64,000 bases of DNA, taken from NCBI RefSeq assembly GCF_028453695.1, contig NC_135781.1, forward strand, positions 12,089,640 to 12,153,639. The letters are read 5' to 3'. The translations under genes were made by a program, and so were the position numbers. This DNA is from Augochlora pura. Lineage: Eukaryota; Arthropoda; Insecta; Hymenoptera; Halictidae. The notes beneath the pieces are model-generated. The model worked only from the letters and a program-made list of their open reading frames with translations. It was not told where the DNA came from and did no database searches. This document shows positions 1-10,704 of the stretch, piece by piece (position 1 is the stretch's first letter; each line of letters opens with the position of its first letter).

Positions 1-2589
1 CCAAACCCGTATAGCTACCATAAATAGATAATTATCATGTCATTTCCAGTAACAATTTCACGGTCTACCTGTCACATGTCTATACAGACACGTGAAACGT
101 CTAACACATGTTCTTGTTTTTCGGAAAATTCGAGCATCGACTGTCCGTCGGTCGTGCACATGTTTCTATAATCGATGAACGAGCAAATATTGCGACTACA
201 CGTAAACAGGGACCGTTCCTCGCGTCGGCCGACCGACCAATCGTGACGCACGTACATACGCGCGCCCCCGCAGCCGGGGGAGGAAAGGATTGTTATTTTA
301 GCGTGCAATTAGCTGTCAGTAATTTAACCATAACACGATCGATGGAATGTTGATGTTACGCGAAGTTGCGGCGTTTGTCGAGCACGCTTGAGCGACACTT
401 CTTGCGACCGTTTTACATTTTCCACAGCGGCAACAGCTCGAAATTAACAATAAAGGTGTCCTGGAACTGACGTAATTCATAATCGCGTTAAGAAATGTAG
501 CGCCGAAATATTGCGGAAACGAACGGGATTAGAGACGAGAAGGAGTCGGAGCGAGGGAACCGGAAAGGGAAATAAATGTAAATTCGCGAAGCACGCTAGC
601 TCATATAATACGTAACGGAGACAAAAGGTTGCCTCTTCGCGGCCATGAAAAATTGATACAGAGATCTTTGTCCCTTTCAAACGAGTCCCCCGGCGATTTC
701 TTTTTCTGGGGAACGTCCGGAAGATTCGAAATGTATTTCGTGGTAACCGGGCGGCCCGGGGACCGCCGAAGAAGAATCGACGGAAGAAAGAATCCATTCT
801 CGACGGTGTCATTTTTTGCCCGCGCGATTCATCGGCCACTCGGAACAGAGACCCGGGGGTTACCTTTCGTCCGACGAAACCGAAGTCGAGGATGTAAAAC
901 CTCGCCCGAGCCCGGGCTTGAAATAACACGTCAATTTCCAACTTTCCAATAGCGAACTTTCGTCGTTCCCGCGGCGAGAAGCTAATTGTTCGAGGGGGTG
1001 TGGGACGAGCGGGCGGCGAGACCGATCGTTCGGAGAATCAAAGCGAAACGTTCGCTCATTTTTTGATCGAGCGTAGTTTCCCGACAAGGTGGAATAAAAT
1101 CAACGAACGAAAACTGTTTCCTCTCTCGTCCACTCGAGAGGAATCTCGTTCGGGAAGTTTTTACGATCAGCTTAGAGAATTTAGGTATAGCGTAATGCGT
1201 GGATTACGTGGCTGGAAAACTGAGAAACTAATTCATTCGGGTACAAGCGGATTACATTAGCTGACGACAAGTGAGAAGGATTTATAATTTTCTTAGACAA
1301 CGGCAAGAAATAAGTATTGAATTAAATCTGATAAATAATAAGATAAATAATAAAGTGTGGAAATTTGCCAATCCAGTTTACTATTATTTACCTTTTTATT
1401 ATGCTATTGATTACATGACAAAAGTACTTTATTGTCAATGCATCCCTTGTAGTTACTTGACTGCAAATATCCGTGCAAAATTAATATTGTTTGGACCGAT
1501 TTAATGAAACAGAAATCGCAAAGGAAAGTTATTCTTTCCTGAATAATTCCAGTATAATTAATTGAATACATATTCTTTCAGTCGTCTCATTGTTTTAAAT
1601 TACACATACCAACTTCCATCATAAGTTCAAATAGGATCAAATGTCTAGTGTAATCAACTGATCTATTTTATGATTTGTTTCTTCAAATGCAAGCTATACT
1701 GTAAAAAAATATTTATGGAACAATTGTCTGAAAAATATGTCATTTAATTTGATACTATTTTAACGTAATTATACGCATACTAACTCTCTAAACATTGACT
1801 AGAACTATATTGAAATCAATTACGTCAGATTTTGTTCGAATACAAAATGATGTTACTCTTGAAATAGAAATATTAAACATTTTCACCAGGAATTTGTTTA
1901 TAACGTATATTAGTAATACCACATAAATGGGAGTATTAATATATCGGCTTAAAAATTTCTGTCGTAAAGCACTTTTTTATATTGCAAAATATTCAAATAT
2001 GAAATTAATTTCAGTAATACAGACTTGGTTGAAAAGAATCATGTTTAATCGTATATTCTCAGAATATTATCGCGAAAGTAACTACCGTAATAGAGCGTCG
2101 ATTATACAAAATAATTAGAAAACAGATTTGTCTTAATAAACGGTTTTTTGGTCTATCAAAATTACAATTAGCCTGTCACAAACACAAAACAGTCAACCTA
2201 TTAAAACAATTCAATTATTTTATTATATTATGCATAATTCATTAAAATTATTCAAGCTAGGCATAGATGCCTCCGCAATTCTCGATGCACAAAATTAGTA
2301 TTTTGCATAAAGATCCGCAATATTGTGGCAACATAGCAACAGTCATCCTATTATAAAGAAAGTATATTCAAAATCTAGGTCAAATCTCATTAATCCATCT
2401 GTTCTGTAAATGGATTAAAATAAATTCTACAGCCACAATTGTTGCATGATACTCTTGTTAGAGGATCTTCTAACAAAAGATGTAGGACGCACTCTGGTCG
2501 TCGTTCTTTGGTTGGTTCGCGTGACGTGACCTGCGGGAAAATCGTCGGAAGACTGAGATTGAAGTGGTTGTCTCATTATCCCTTTGCAG
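1..2589 (+). other. Dscam2: Intron upstream of the Ig3 exon (partial)
   Basis: No exon could be supported here. Roughly 200-1250 is GC- and CpG-rich with open frames on both strands, but none shows an Ig or other recognisable domain or a splice-flanked block. From about 1260 to 2400 the sequence is AT-rich with nothing recognisable. The intron ends in a good acceptor: a pyrimidine-rich stretch (tctcattatccctttgcag) directly before the Ig3 exon. The preceding exon (end of Ig2) must end in phase 1, because the Ig3 frame needs one base from it to make its first codon. Confidence 0.7.
200..1250. other. GC/CpG-rich intronic island
   Basis: This block stands out from the AT-rich surroundings by frequent CpG and purine-rich runs. 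Long open frames occur on both strands, as expected by chance at this composition. No domain, promoter motif or splice-bounded exon is convincing. A regulatory element or an unrecognised 5' exon cannot be excluded. Confidence 0.4.
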
Positions 2590-2915
2590 AACATCGAAAT
2601 CCAGTTCCGCCACGGTTCAACGAGCGAGTGAGCCCGGCGCCAATCCGGACAGGCGAGACGATCGTATTGTCCTGCATCTCTCAAGGAATACCACCACCGA
2701 TGTACCTGTGGTTCCGCGAGTCCGTGTCCGGCTCGGCGATGATTTTCAATTCGGAGAGGGTCCATGCAAGGGCTGGCGTGCTGGTGCTACAATCGGCGAG
2801 ATCCGAGGACGCCGGACGATACGTCTGTCACGCTAACAGCACGGCTGGTTCCGAGAGGGTCGAGCTGGAGGTCTCTATTATAAGCAGCCTCTCGATCCAC
2901 CTAGCGCCTCAACAG
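2590..2915 (+). CDS. Dscam2: Dscam2-like, Ig domain 3 exon
   Basis: This internal exon encodes almost all of one immunoglobulin domain of a Dscam-family receptor, a homophilic adhesion protein of neurons acting at the cell surface. The frame reads from ..HRNPVPPRFNERVSP, through the first disulfide cysteine in TIVLSCISQG, the core tryptophan in MYLWFRE, to the second cysteine in SEDAGRYVCHANSTAG. It ends with the inter-domain linker SLSIHLAPQQ, which matches the Ig3-Ig4 boundary of Dscam proteins (PLSxHxxPQ). The acceptor is ccctttgcag and the donor is CAACAG|gttagt. Entry phase is 1 and exit phase 0; 326 bases carry 108 whole codons plus two bases. The linker continues in frame into VTVDLGKDAEF of the Ig4 exon. 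NST in HANSTAG is a potential N-glycosylation site. In Dscam1 part of this domain comes from a large alternative cluster, but only one copy is visible here. Confidence 0.88.
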
Positions 2916-3493
2916 GTTAGTTCTGCTATTCGTTTGATTCTTCTGTCCCGTATCCAGCCACTTTCCTCTCTCGATAGTCGCGGTATTGCTAGCGCGCTAA
3001 CAACACTTTGACTCGTTTCGCTCTCTTTCGGTGGAATTCGATTGCGTGATGTGATATTGCGACGTAAAGAAGTACCCTCTACTTTCAGCACTGGAAGTAT
3101 CCAAATAACTTTCTATACCTGTATATGTATTCTTTATAAATTATTTCACTTATCCTTTTAACGGTTTGTTAAAAATTTCATTTTTACTGTAACATATTCG
3201 AGCAAATTGAATTGCACTAAGATGTTTCGAATGCAAGATAGAGTTCAATTTTAACTATTTAATTTCGGTTCCATTAATTTAAATTATTTTCATGTTACGG
3301 GAATTTTGGGGGATGTGAAACACTGTTAAACCTATTGAACACTATCTTCTTGATAATTACCGTTTTACACTTTTCTCGCAGATAGGCGCCTGAATTAGTC
3401 ACTTCATGCATACCTGATGGAATCGATCAATGTTCCCTTCCATCAAATTGAAACGTTTTACCGCTAATCCGCAGCCGGCATTCTATTTTCCTC

Positions 3494-3520
3494 GTTCGCG
3501 TTCCGTCTCAACAGGCTACC
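3494..3520 (+). other. Degenerate copy of the Ig3 exon-end sequence
   Basis: The stretch cgttccgtctcaacag|gctacc matches the core CTCAACAG|G of the Ig3 exon end, but GC replaces the donor GT. It is short, so a chance match is possible. It lies about 250 bases before a much better copy. Confidence 0.25.
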
Positions 3521-3719
3521 ACCACCGTTTCCTCAATTAGATTTCATCCGCCAATCGATTCCGCTTCGTTCGAGCGAGGACGACGAACACGCAATCCCGG
3601 AAATTTCCGAAATCCTCGGGAAGATTCGCTGGATCCACGTATAACCGTTCTCTGTGCCCGTAGCCGTACAGGTGATGGGATCTCCCAGGGTCTCCTTGAA
3701 AAACTCTACACTTCCCGCC

Positions 3720-3771
3720 TCCCTCCCCACCACCCCCTTGCCCCATCCATTTGACGCCTCAACAGGTTAGT
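3720..3771 (+). promoter_or_regulatory. Extra AG|GT site: candidate recursive splice site or relic exon end (copy 1)
   Basis: A long pyrimidine tract (about 3710-3745, nearly all C and T) runs into ATCCATTTGACGCCTCAACAG followed by gttagt, with the AG|GT junction at 3765|3766. The last 24 bases differ at only a few positions from the true Ig3 exon end at 2896-2920. A pyrimidine tract ending in AG and immediately followed by a donor is the hallmark of a recursive (ratcheting) splice point. Read in the Ig3 frame, the last residues would be IHLTPQQ against IHLAPQQ in the real exon, so a relic or short alternative exon end is the other reading. Confidence 0.5.
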
Positions 3772-4181
3772 ATCCTGTTCCTCGACGATTGGATCTCGGC
3801 AGCGAATCAAGCGATTCGGTTCCCCGGTCGGTTTCACCCTCGATAATCCTGGGTGCTGGCGCTTCGAGGAATCTTGATCCCCTCCCCGTCACTCTCGATT
3901 ACTTATTCCCAACTCCCTTATTGCGTTGCGCGATCTTCTGGGAGACAGACATCCGTGCCACGAATTTCCTAAGGTCGGGTTCGGAAAACCGCACGTCGAA
4001 TGTACCCGGGATGTGGTTGAAACGCGACAATTTTTATCCATTATTATGATTTTTATAATTTTGCAAAATAGATCGGTTACTCAGAGATTTGTCAAAATTA
4101 GTTGAAGATGAGAGTCGGATGATTATTGTTTGTAGTTGAACGTATCGGGAGATAACATGTATGTTAGATACTGGTTGGGTT

Positions 4182-4432
4182 TTAACCCCTTACCGTACTT
4201 TGACGAGTCCGACCCGCGATAGAAATCACTAGTGATTAATTATTAAGTATGGATGTCATTCTGTTCTTTAAAATTGGAATAAAGTTCTAATCCCTTGTTA
4301 TTAATGTTTAAGTATTCACGTAAATTCAGGCACGATATAAACATTAATGTCCTGTCCCTGCTAAGAAATTAAGCTAATTGAAAAATTCCTAATCGCGACG
4401 ACTGTGAAGGAAATGGTACGTCAAGGGGTTAA
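4182..4432. mobile_element. TTAA-flanked MITE, CCCCTTACCGTAC family
   Basis: The element is bounded by TTAA on both sides. Terminal inverted repeats read TTAACCCCTTACCGTAC at the left, with GGTACGTCAAGGGGTTAA at the right. It has no coding capacity over about 250 bases. A TTAA target duplication with ends starting CCC is typical of piggyBac-superfamily elements. Internal sequence (gagtc.gac..gcgataaagatt, then tataaatattaa-like) is shared with the copies at 9075, 27382 and 5562. Confidence 0.7.
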
Positions 4433-5561
4433 TGCCAATGTTTGCCAATCTTCAAATATTAACACATTCCGTGTCACGTGTACCACCGAAACATGCTTGC
4501 ATGTTTATTTAATGGGCTAAAAAATAGTTTATAACAAATTTAGAATTAAAGAATTAATGTCCACCACAAGAATTAATCGTAATGAATTTGTTTTATTATT
4601 ATATGCGATTATTAATAATTACAGATAATAAAGCAAGTTGTAGTAGAATAACAAAGGACTAGAGTGAAGAGTCGAGTAAAACTAGCTCGGCATAGAACGT
4701 GTTAGTGACTAGACTGCGAATCCTTATGTAAAATAAAGATTTTTCTCCTGAATTAGAAAAGCCAGGATAAGGATAAGAATATATATCTACTTTTGATAGT
4801 TTTAATAAATTAATATCAGCGTCATGTCATTGCTTTGTATTTCATGTACCGATCTTTGTCATAATTGCACGAAATACGCAATAGTAATACTTCGTGTTAA
4901 ATTGTTTACTAATTTTATTTTTGATAACTTCTCGAAGTCGTTATTTATTGGAAGACTTGGTTTAGTTATCGGGAAGTATTGCAAAAAGGTAAATTAGAGC
5001 ATCCATAGATCTCAACATCGATCTTGATAATTATGTAAAAATTGATATGGAAATCCGTACTTGCAATGCTAACAAAAACAAAATCGACATCTCTACCTGC
5101 TAAAACAAATTTAGAAGTATGGTTCACCATTCTGAGCTATAGTTACAACAATGCATATAAAAAGACTGAGACAGTTTAATATTAAAGGTACTGTGGATCG
5201 TGCAACTGGAACTATGTCTCCTTAATTTAGTACATGGAAAGAAGATGAAATCCGCTTCAAACGAAATTTTATGAGACTGTTATATTATATTTCATAAAAG
5301 AGAAAGCATTACACGCATACAATTGTATTATACTTTCCTTCTTTATTATACTTACTATATTAGAAAATGAACATTTATTTATTGAAAATAAGCAAAGTTA
5401 ATAAATTATACTCTAATAACATCAATTTGAAAAACACATTGAAATCAATTTCTACTGTCATATATTGAAAAATTGAATATCACTGAGCTGTTTAGAATAC
5501 AATCGACTTGAACTGATATTCTCTACGTTAAAAATTAACTTTCTAGTTTCGGTTTCAATAA

Positions 5562-5812
5562 TGAACCCCTTGCACTGTAATAACTAGTCAGACTCGTGGT
5601 AAAGATTTTATGCAAGCTCTACTAAATACGAATGTTATTAATTTCTTCTACATCGAAGTAAAAATAAATTCTCCTGTTATCAAAGTATAGAAACGAAGAT
5701 AAATAAAGGCACTACAGGAAATAAAATTTGTTTGGTCCTATTAGGAAAATTATTAAGTACGAATAAGTGCTAAACGTCACAGCATGGAAGGAGCAATAGT
5801 GCAAGGGGTTGA
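5562..5812. mobile_element. TTAA-type MITE, CCCCTTGCACT variant
   Basis: The left end is CCCCTTGCACTGTAA and the right end ATAGTGCAAGGGG. The flanking tetranucleotides are TGAA and TTGA, presumably decayed TTAA. It shares the internal stretch gtcagactcgtggtaaagatt with the 9075 copy and, in reverse complement, with the 45225 copy. It is non-coding, about 250 bases. Confidence 0.65.
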
Positions 5813-6064
5813 ATGACTTTGATATTGTCGAAATTTTATAAGTCTAATACAAGATGTGAGTCACATAGCCCTGATCACAATAACACGGTTACATAGACCA
5901 TCTTGTACGACGATAAATACCTGGTTCCTGTAGAATCCTCCCCCAAAAGTCGGAGACATTCAGCACAGCTTATCTACTTATCGAATACCTGTTGTAAAAT
6001 CGCATAGTTGCTTGCGCGTGGTCGCGACCGTGGCGGGGGAATGGAAGACGCCGGTTGTCGATAG

Positions 6065-6108
6065 CAAGTAGCTTCTTTTCATCCACCTGATACCTCAACA
6101 GGTTAGCG
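6065..6108 (+). promoter_or_regulatory. Extra AG|GT site: candidate recursive splice site or relic exon end (copy 2)
   Basis: The sequence ATCCACCTGATACCTCAACAG followed by gttagc has its AG|GT junction at 6101|6102. The match to the Ig3 exon end extends upstream over about 40 bases with a small indel (aagtagcttctttt against aagcagcctctc). In the Ig3 frame it would read IHLIPQQ, but a TAG stop lies ten codons upstream, so it is not a simple longer alternative exon in that frame. The upstream 12 bases are pyrimidine-rich. Confidence 0.5.
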
Positions 6109-7430
6109 TTCCTTTATTCCATTTGGTAAACAACTCGAGGGCTGGCTCTCCTCGCAGTTACTTTTTCTTCTCGCTGTAACTCTGCCGAGGCAGCCGGCTC
6201 CACCCAGCAAAGCAGGACTTCTGAATGAGCCTCGATTCTATTTCCAGCAGATCTGCAAACTACCCGGGCAACGTGACGGTTCGTTGCTCCGCGACTTTGT
6301 TAAGTCGATGAGATATCCTCGTCCCCGTTACCGTCGCGCCGACGAGCAACGGATCCCTTGAGCACGCGCGACCCGTGATCCGCGAATAAATTCCCTTCGA
6401 CTGCGAAACGCCGACTAATTCCCGCCGTCGTGGATAATTAAGGATTACGCGGACAGGTAAACACGACGCAACATCGGATAACGGCGTGCTCCGTAGACGC
6501 TTCGACGAGTTCTGAAGACATCTCCACGTAACGCGGGTCCCGTATCCGCCGTCCGTGAACGTCATCCAAGGAATAATGTGCCATCTGGACTGAGCGAATC
6601 TATTAATTAGTATTAGCTGCCATTAATTAGCAGCCAGTTCGTTGCAACTTCCCCAGTCGTGTTGTTCCCAGTCCTCTTAATCTATAAATAAGCATCGTTA
6701 ATTCTTCCGTTGGATTGATGTCAATTTCAAGAAACATGTTCACAAATACTTAGAAAGCCTTTCGTATGTAGTTATATTGTTTTGACATTATGTATAGTCT
6801 TATTTTATGCAGTCTAGATACAGGTTGTGATATACAGGAAATTTCAAACTTATAGTACTTTCGAAAAATAAGGGGTTCCTCAGGTCATTTGGAGTAACTT
6901 TTTTGTTTACGAGTTATTAACGATAAAAACCGACCAATGGAGGCGCAAGCTCGGCTCGCGCGAGGTGCCGAAGCCAATGAGCGGAACTGGGCTTCGTCCG
7001 CTCGTATTCGGACAAAATAGCTGCATACACACCCACCTTATTAAATTGTGAAAACGTTCGCAATTTGAGACTTTAACACAAGCTTATATTCAAACTGGGT
7101 TAGAAACAAATAGCGGACGCGGAATGAATAGCCTGTACTATAAAAGTTTATTAAATTCTGTTGCATGAAATTCGTGTTTAGTGCAGCTACACGAGAATAT
7201 AGTTGCTTGCAAAACCAACGAATCCCATTCTCTAATTATGAAAATATTAACTTGATTAGTACTGACATTATATTATTTTAAATATCAATTTTCATTATTT
7301 GGTCCACAGAGTTTGGGATTCAATGGAAATTACTTCTTTCTACTGAATGTTCCACCGAGTCGGACATAACTAAAAATTTAGCTTTTCGTATTATACGAAA
7401 TTATAAATAGAATTTGGAATGGAAGATTAA

Positions 7431-7464
7431 GGTCAGAAGAACATAAAATTAAAATCTTCTGACC
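7431..7464. repeat. Small perfect hairpin
   Basis: GGTCAGAAGA at 7431-7440 pairs with TCTTCTGACC at 7455-7464 around a 14-base AT-rich loop. Another small hairpin lies near 7650-7680 (atttttatag / ctataaaaat). Function unknown; these may be parts of an old transposon. Confidence 0.4.
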
Positions 7465-8096
7465 AAAATTTCGTTCTATGCCTTTCTGCGAAATATACTC
7501 GGTTTAAAATCAAAATTAACTTGCTCGTCGAAAGTGTCTAGGGACACAAACTATATAATTTGTCATTGCCTGTTAATGGTTGTCATCTTGTGAACTGAGG
7601 TGAAAGAATTCTTTTTTTGCGAGCCGTTTCCGTCGCAATTATCTTCCTAATATTTTTATAGTATCAAGAACTATAAAAATGAACCGCGAACTTCGAATGA
7701 TCATATCTCCGCTTTTCAAGTTGTTCAGCTTATGTTTACAAGCTGAAGGTAATTGGGCAGAATTTATTGTATTATAACGGGCCATGATCTGGAAAAGCTA
7801 TCTTTATAGAAAATAAATTGCTAATCTATCTGCTCTTGACAGCGATCAATTTGTATAGCAAGCAAACGAAATGTATAGAAACAAAATTCACATCGTCATT
7901 TTTATTTTCTCATTACATCGTTCAAATTAAATTTGCACTTAAAAACACTTGTCTGAATCAGTTGAAAATGATTGAAAACATAAAAACCATCTTGAAAACA
8001 TATTTCAAGCGTCTTAAAAATGTGTTGTTCCAGGCATTAAAATTCGGGACGTTTTTAAGCTTTCTTTAAGATCTCTGTTACGGAACATCTGTTTTA

Positions 8097-8250
8097 CGAC
8101 GTCTTTAAGACATCTTAATGACGTCTCAAATTCGACGTCCTTTTATCATCTGAAATAAGACATCTTATAACGTCCATTTCAGACCTTACGACAGTCGGAC
8201 CTAAAATAGACGTAAAATGAACGTCCTTAAGACGTCCGATGCTTATCGGG
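8097..8250. repeat. GACGTC-rich dispersed repeat (copy 1)
   Basis: This block repeats the palindrome GACGTC and close variants: gacgtctttaagacatct, gacgtctcaaattcgacgtc, aacgtccatttcag, tagacgtaaaatgaacgtcc, aagacgtccgatg. A second block with the same phrases is at 12521-12650. It is probably part of an interspersed mobile repeat. No coding capacity. Confidence 0.55.
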
Positions 8251-8651
8251 TGAACTCATTCTATAATCCGTCTTTCTACATATCAATAAATTTGTCTAAC
8301 GCCTATTTCACATCTTCAATGATTTATTACTCTTCCTTCCCGATAGAGGAGACACTGCGCACAGCAAACAGGAATTGATTTGATAGGAAAATCCTTCCAC
8401 ACACTTGTTCGAAACGAGCAAGATCGAACGAGTTCGAGTAGCGCTTACAGTCGGTGTATCCAGATATATTGAGTCAGTTATGAGCATCGGCTCGAGTTTC
8501 GGCCGAACGGAAAATGCGACATTGGAGCGTCGCAATCTGTTGAAAAGCACGAGAAAGTGGTCTGTGCGCCACCGTCTGTCGTAGATGGCCTTCTGGATAT
8601 AGATACAGGGTGTGCCGTTTAAGTAGATTCAGATAAATATATACAAAACGA

Positions 8652-8925
8652 TTAACCACTTAGGTACGATTGGATTTTGCGCGAATGAAATTTTTCGTAA
8701 CTAAATTACCACCTTTCTTAATAAACTAATATATTTTAGTATTCTTAATATACTAATATATTTCTTTTAATATAGCTATTTATAGTTTATATATACATTA
8801 TATATATACATGTATATTCTTTTCTCAGTGTATTGTGCATATACACTTTCACTTTAATCGTTTACTTTAGTAACTATATATTTGGCGGAAGCCACTATAA
8901 TAGCGCGTCGTGCCTAAGAAGTTAA
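8652..8925. mobile_element. TTAA-flanked MITE, CCNCTTAGGCACG family (copy 1)
   Basis: Left end TTAACCACTTAGGTACG; right end CGTCGTGCCTAAGAAGTTAA. Internal phrases gattttgcgc, aaattaccac.tttcttaat, cactttcactttaatcgttt and gccactataatagcgcgtcg are shared with the copy at 36998-37288. Non-coding. Confidence 0.7.
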
Positions 8926-9074
8926 TAACACGAACTAATGTTACAGACAAAAGTTAGATGGATCAGGTTAGACGCGCAGAGGATATATAAAGGTCAACTT
9001 TATTTTTATAAATGGAATCATACATTCTTTTTGTATTTCGGTCAATACAGCACGTTAATTTTCATATGAACGTA

Positions 9075-9325
9075 TTAACCCTTTACCGTACGTTAACGAG
9101 TCAAGCTCGTGATAAAGATTTATAACAATAAGTTATTAGGTATGAATGTTCATTCGTTCTTTTAAATAAGAATTGAATTTTATTCTCTTGTTATCAGTAT
9201 TTAAACATTCGAGTAGATGTAAGCACGCAATAAATATAAAATTCCATTTTCTTCTAATAAAATAGTGCGATCGAAGAAATTCTAATCATAGCAGTTGTAA
9301 AGAAAATGGTACGGCAAGGGGTTGA
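9075..9325. mobile_element. TTAA-flanked MITE, CCCTTTACCGTAC family
   Basis: Left end TTAACCCTTTACCGTACG and right end GGTACGGCAAGGGGTTGA form inverted repeats over about 15 bases. The body aligns with the 4182 copy (aacgagtcaagctcgtgataaagatt, atgtaagcacgcaataaatat). It lies inside the older remnant 8604-10092. Confidence 0.7.
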
Positions 9326-9558
9326 GTCACCTTTTATAAAAAATTATTGCTTTAGCAAATATTTAAATTTTGGTGCTGAATAATAACAGTAGTATCTGGT
9401 TTCATGTATTATGACATAGCTCCTTAAAATAAAAAATACGACTTTCAGCTTGGATGCATATGCTGTATCTCTAAACGATTTATCAACGTTTCCTAGGTCT
9501 TCTGTAAAAATTTCTCAGCATGCGTGTAACATCTTTTGCTTTAAATAATTCAAAGTTG

Positions 9559-9669
9559 TTATAATTGATCCCACAAGAGGAAATCTAAAGATAGCAGATC
9601 TGGTGATCCTAGCAGAAATTCAGTAGACCCAATTCGGCCAATCAAATGGTTCAGAGAAGGAGCTCCATT
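9559..9669 (-). pseudogene. Transposase fragment, mariner/IS630-like, decayed
   Basis: The - strand reads NGAPSLNHLIGRIGSTEFLL then GSPDLLSLDFLLWDQL and a TAA stop. This follows the DGAPPH...RWIGRxGPxxWPxRSPDLxPLDFFLWG block of insect IS630/Tc1/mariner-type transposases, which contains the third catalytic acidic region. The frame is open for only about 36 codons and the surroundings have stops, so no active transposase is present. The identity rests on this single motif. Confidence 0.6.
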
Positions 9670-10602
9670 GTGCTGGAACTATATTGGTCGTCTCGTTACT
9701 AATTTTAGGTGATCCAAGAATTACTAATGTTTATTTCTGATGGAATCGTTGCATCTGCCTCCAATGGTAGTACCGTTAAAACAGTATGAATCGATGATAT
9801 GCTCATTGAGGATCCTGCACGACACATTAAAAACTGTCTAAGTCAATAATTTTCCATAATAGATAACTTCGTACTTTTATATGAAAAATAACAAACTGCG
9901 TCGATAGGTATGTAAGAATACATAATCTCAGTTAATATAATGTAGCATACTTTCATGTGTCCTCATATAAATGTCAATAAATCGGCATCAGATTATCCCT
10001 TAAACCATCAAATTTTCGTCTGTAACATTATTCTGTGTTATTAATACTTTTAAAGATGTTCAGCTGGATCGTTTTAAATGGGACACCCTATGTAAAAGAA
10101 GGGAGCAGGGATCGACGAATGGTCTATAGTCCATACCATCGGGTTAGGTGTCGTGGGTGGGACTGCAGAGGAATGGGGAACCGAGTCGATGAAAATAGCA
10201 TTCATTCACCGGAAGCTTCTCGCATAACTTTTGCAGTCATCAGCAAAGAAACGCTTATTGCGGACGGATTCTCTCATATATTGGCTGCCATTCGCTCCTA
10301 CAATTTCCTTCCATTAACGATGCCGCCTTGGCCTGCGCTTTATTAAATGCGTCGCCGTGGCTTTTCGCTACGCATCGGTTTCAAAGAATACCGTCCAATG
10401 AATTTTCCGTCAGCAATTCCGCCGTAGGATCGATGTTTCATACCCTGATCGCGGTTAATATTTAATGAACCGGTTCGATAGTGGGGGAAGGATTTGGAAG
10501 AGACCGCTGCGGCAAGCTTTCGTGAGGAATATATCGATTAATTTTATATAACGTATCTCATTTTTATATATTCTGCGTTATATAATGTCTGTTATAGTTT
10601 TA

Positions 10603-10704
10603 TAATTTATATTATATGATATATTTTATATTTCTATAATTTATATTATATGATATATGTTACATTTTTGTAATTTTATATTATTTGATATATGTTATAT
10701 TATA
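10603..10704. repeat. 34-bp tandem repeat, three copies
   Basis: Units begin at 10603, 10637 and 10671, each starting taattttatatta or taatttatattatatgatat. AT-only satellite-like array inside an AT-rich stretch (10540-10860). Confidence 0.6.

Larger units (their letters stand above)
8604..10092 (-). mobile_element. Degenerate mariner/Tc1-superfamily remnant with nested MITEs
   Basis: The left end (acagggtgtgccgtttaag, from 8604) and the reverse complement of the right end (acatagggtgtcccatttaa, to 10092) match at about 19 of 25 core positions, giving inverted termini about 1.5 kb apart. Between them, on the - strand, lies a short piece of transposase-like coding sequence (9559-9669). Two TTAA-flanked miniature elements (8652-8925 and 9075-9325) sit inside, so they inserted later. 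The left terminus is only a moderate match and could be a separate fragment. Confidence 0.5.

Noticed and set aside
3533..3746. Ig-like phrase on the - strand (SVEFFKETLGDPITCTATG...YTWIQ)
   Set aside because: It has a first-cysteine and tryptophan pattern, but no second cysteine block, no matching splice sites, and lies antisense to the gene inside a C/T tract. Judged a chance resemblance.
6456..6462. GACAG|GTAAAC as a further recursive splice point
   Set aside because: No pyrimidine tract precedes it; purine-rich context.
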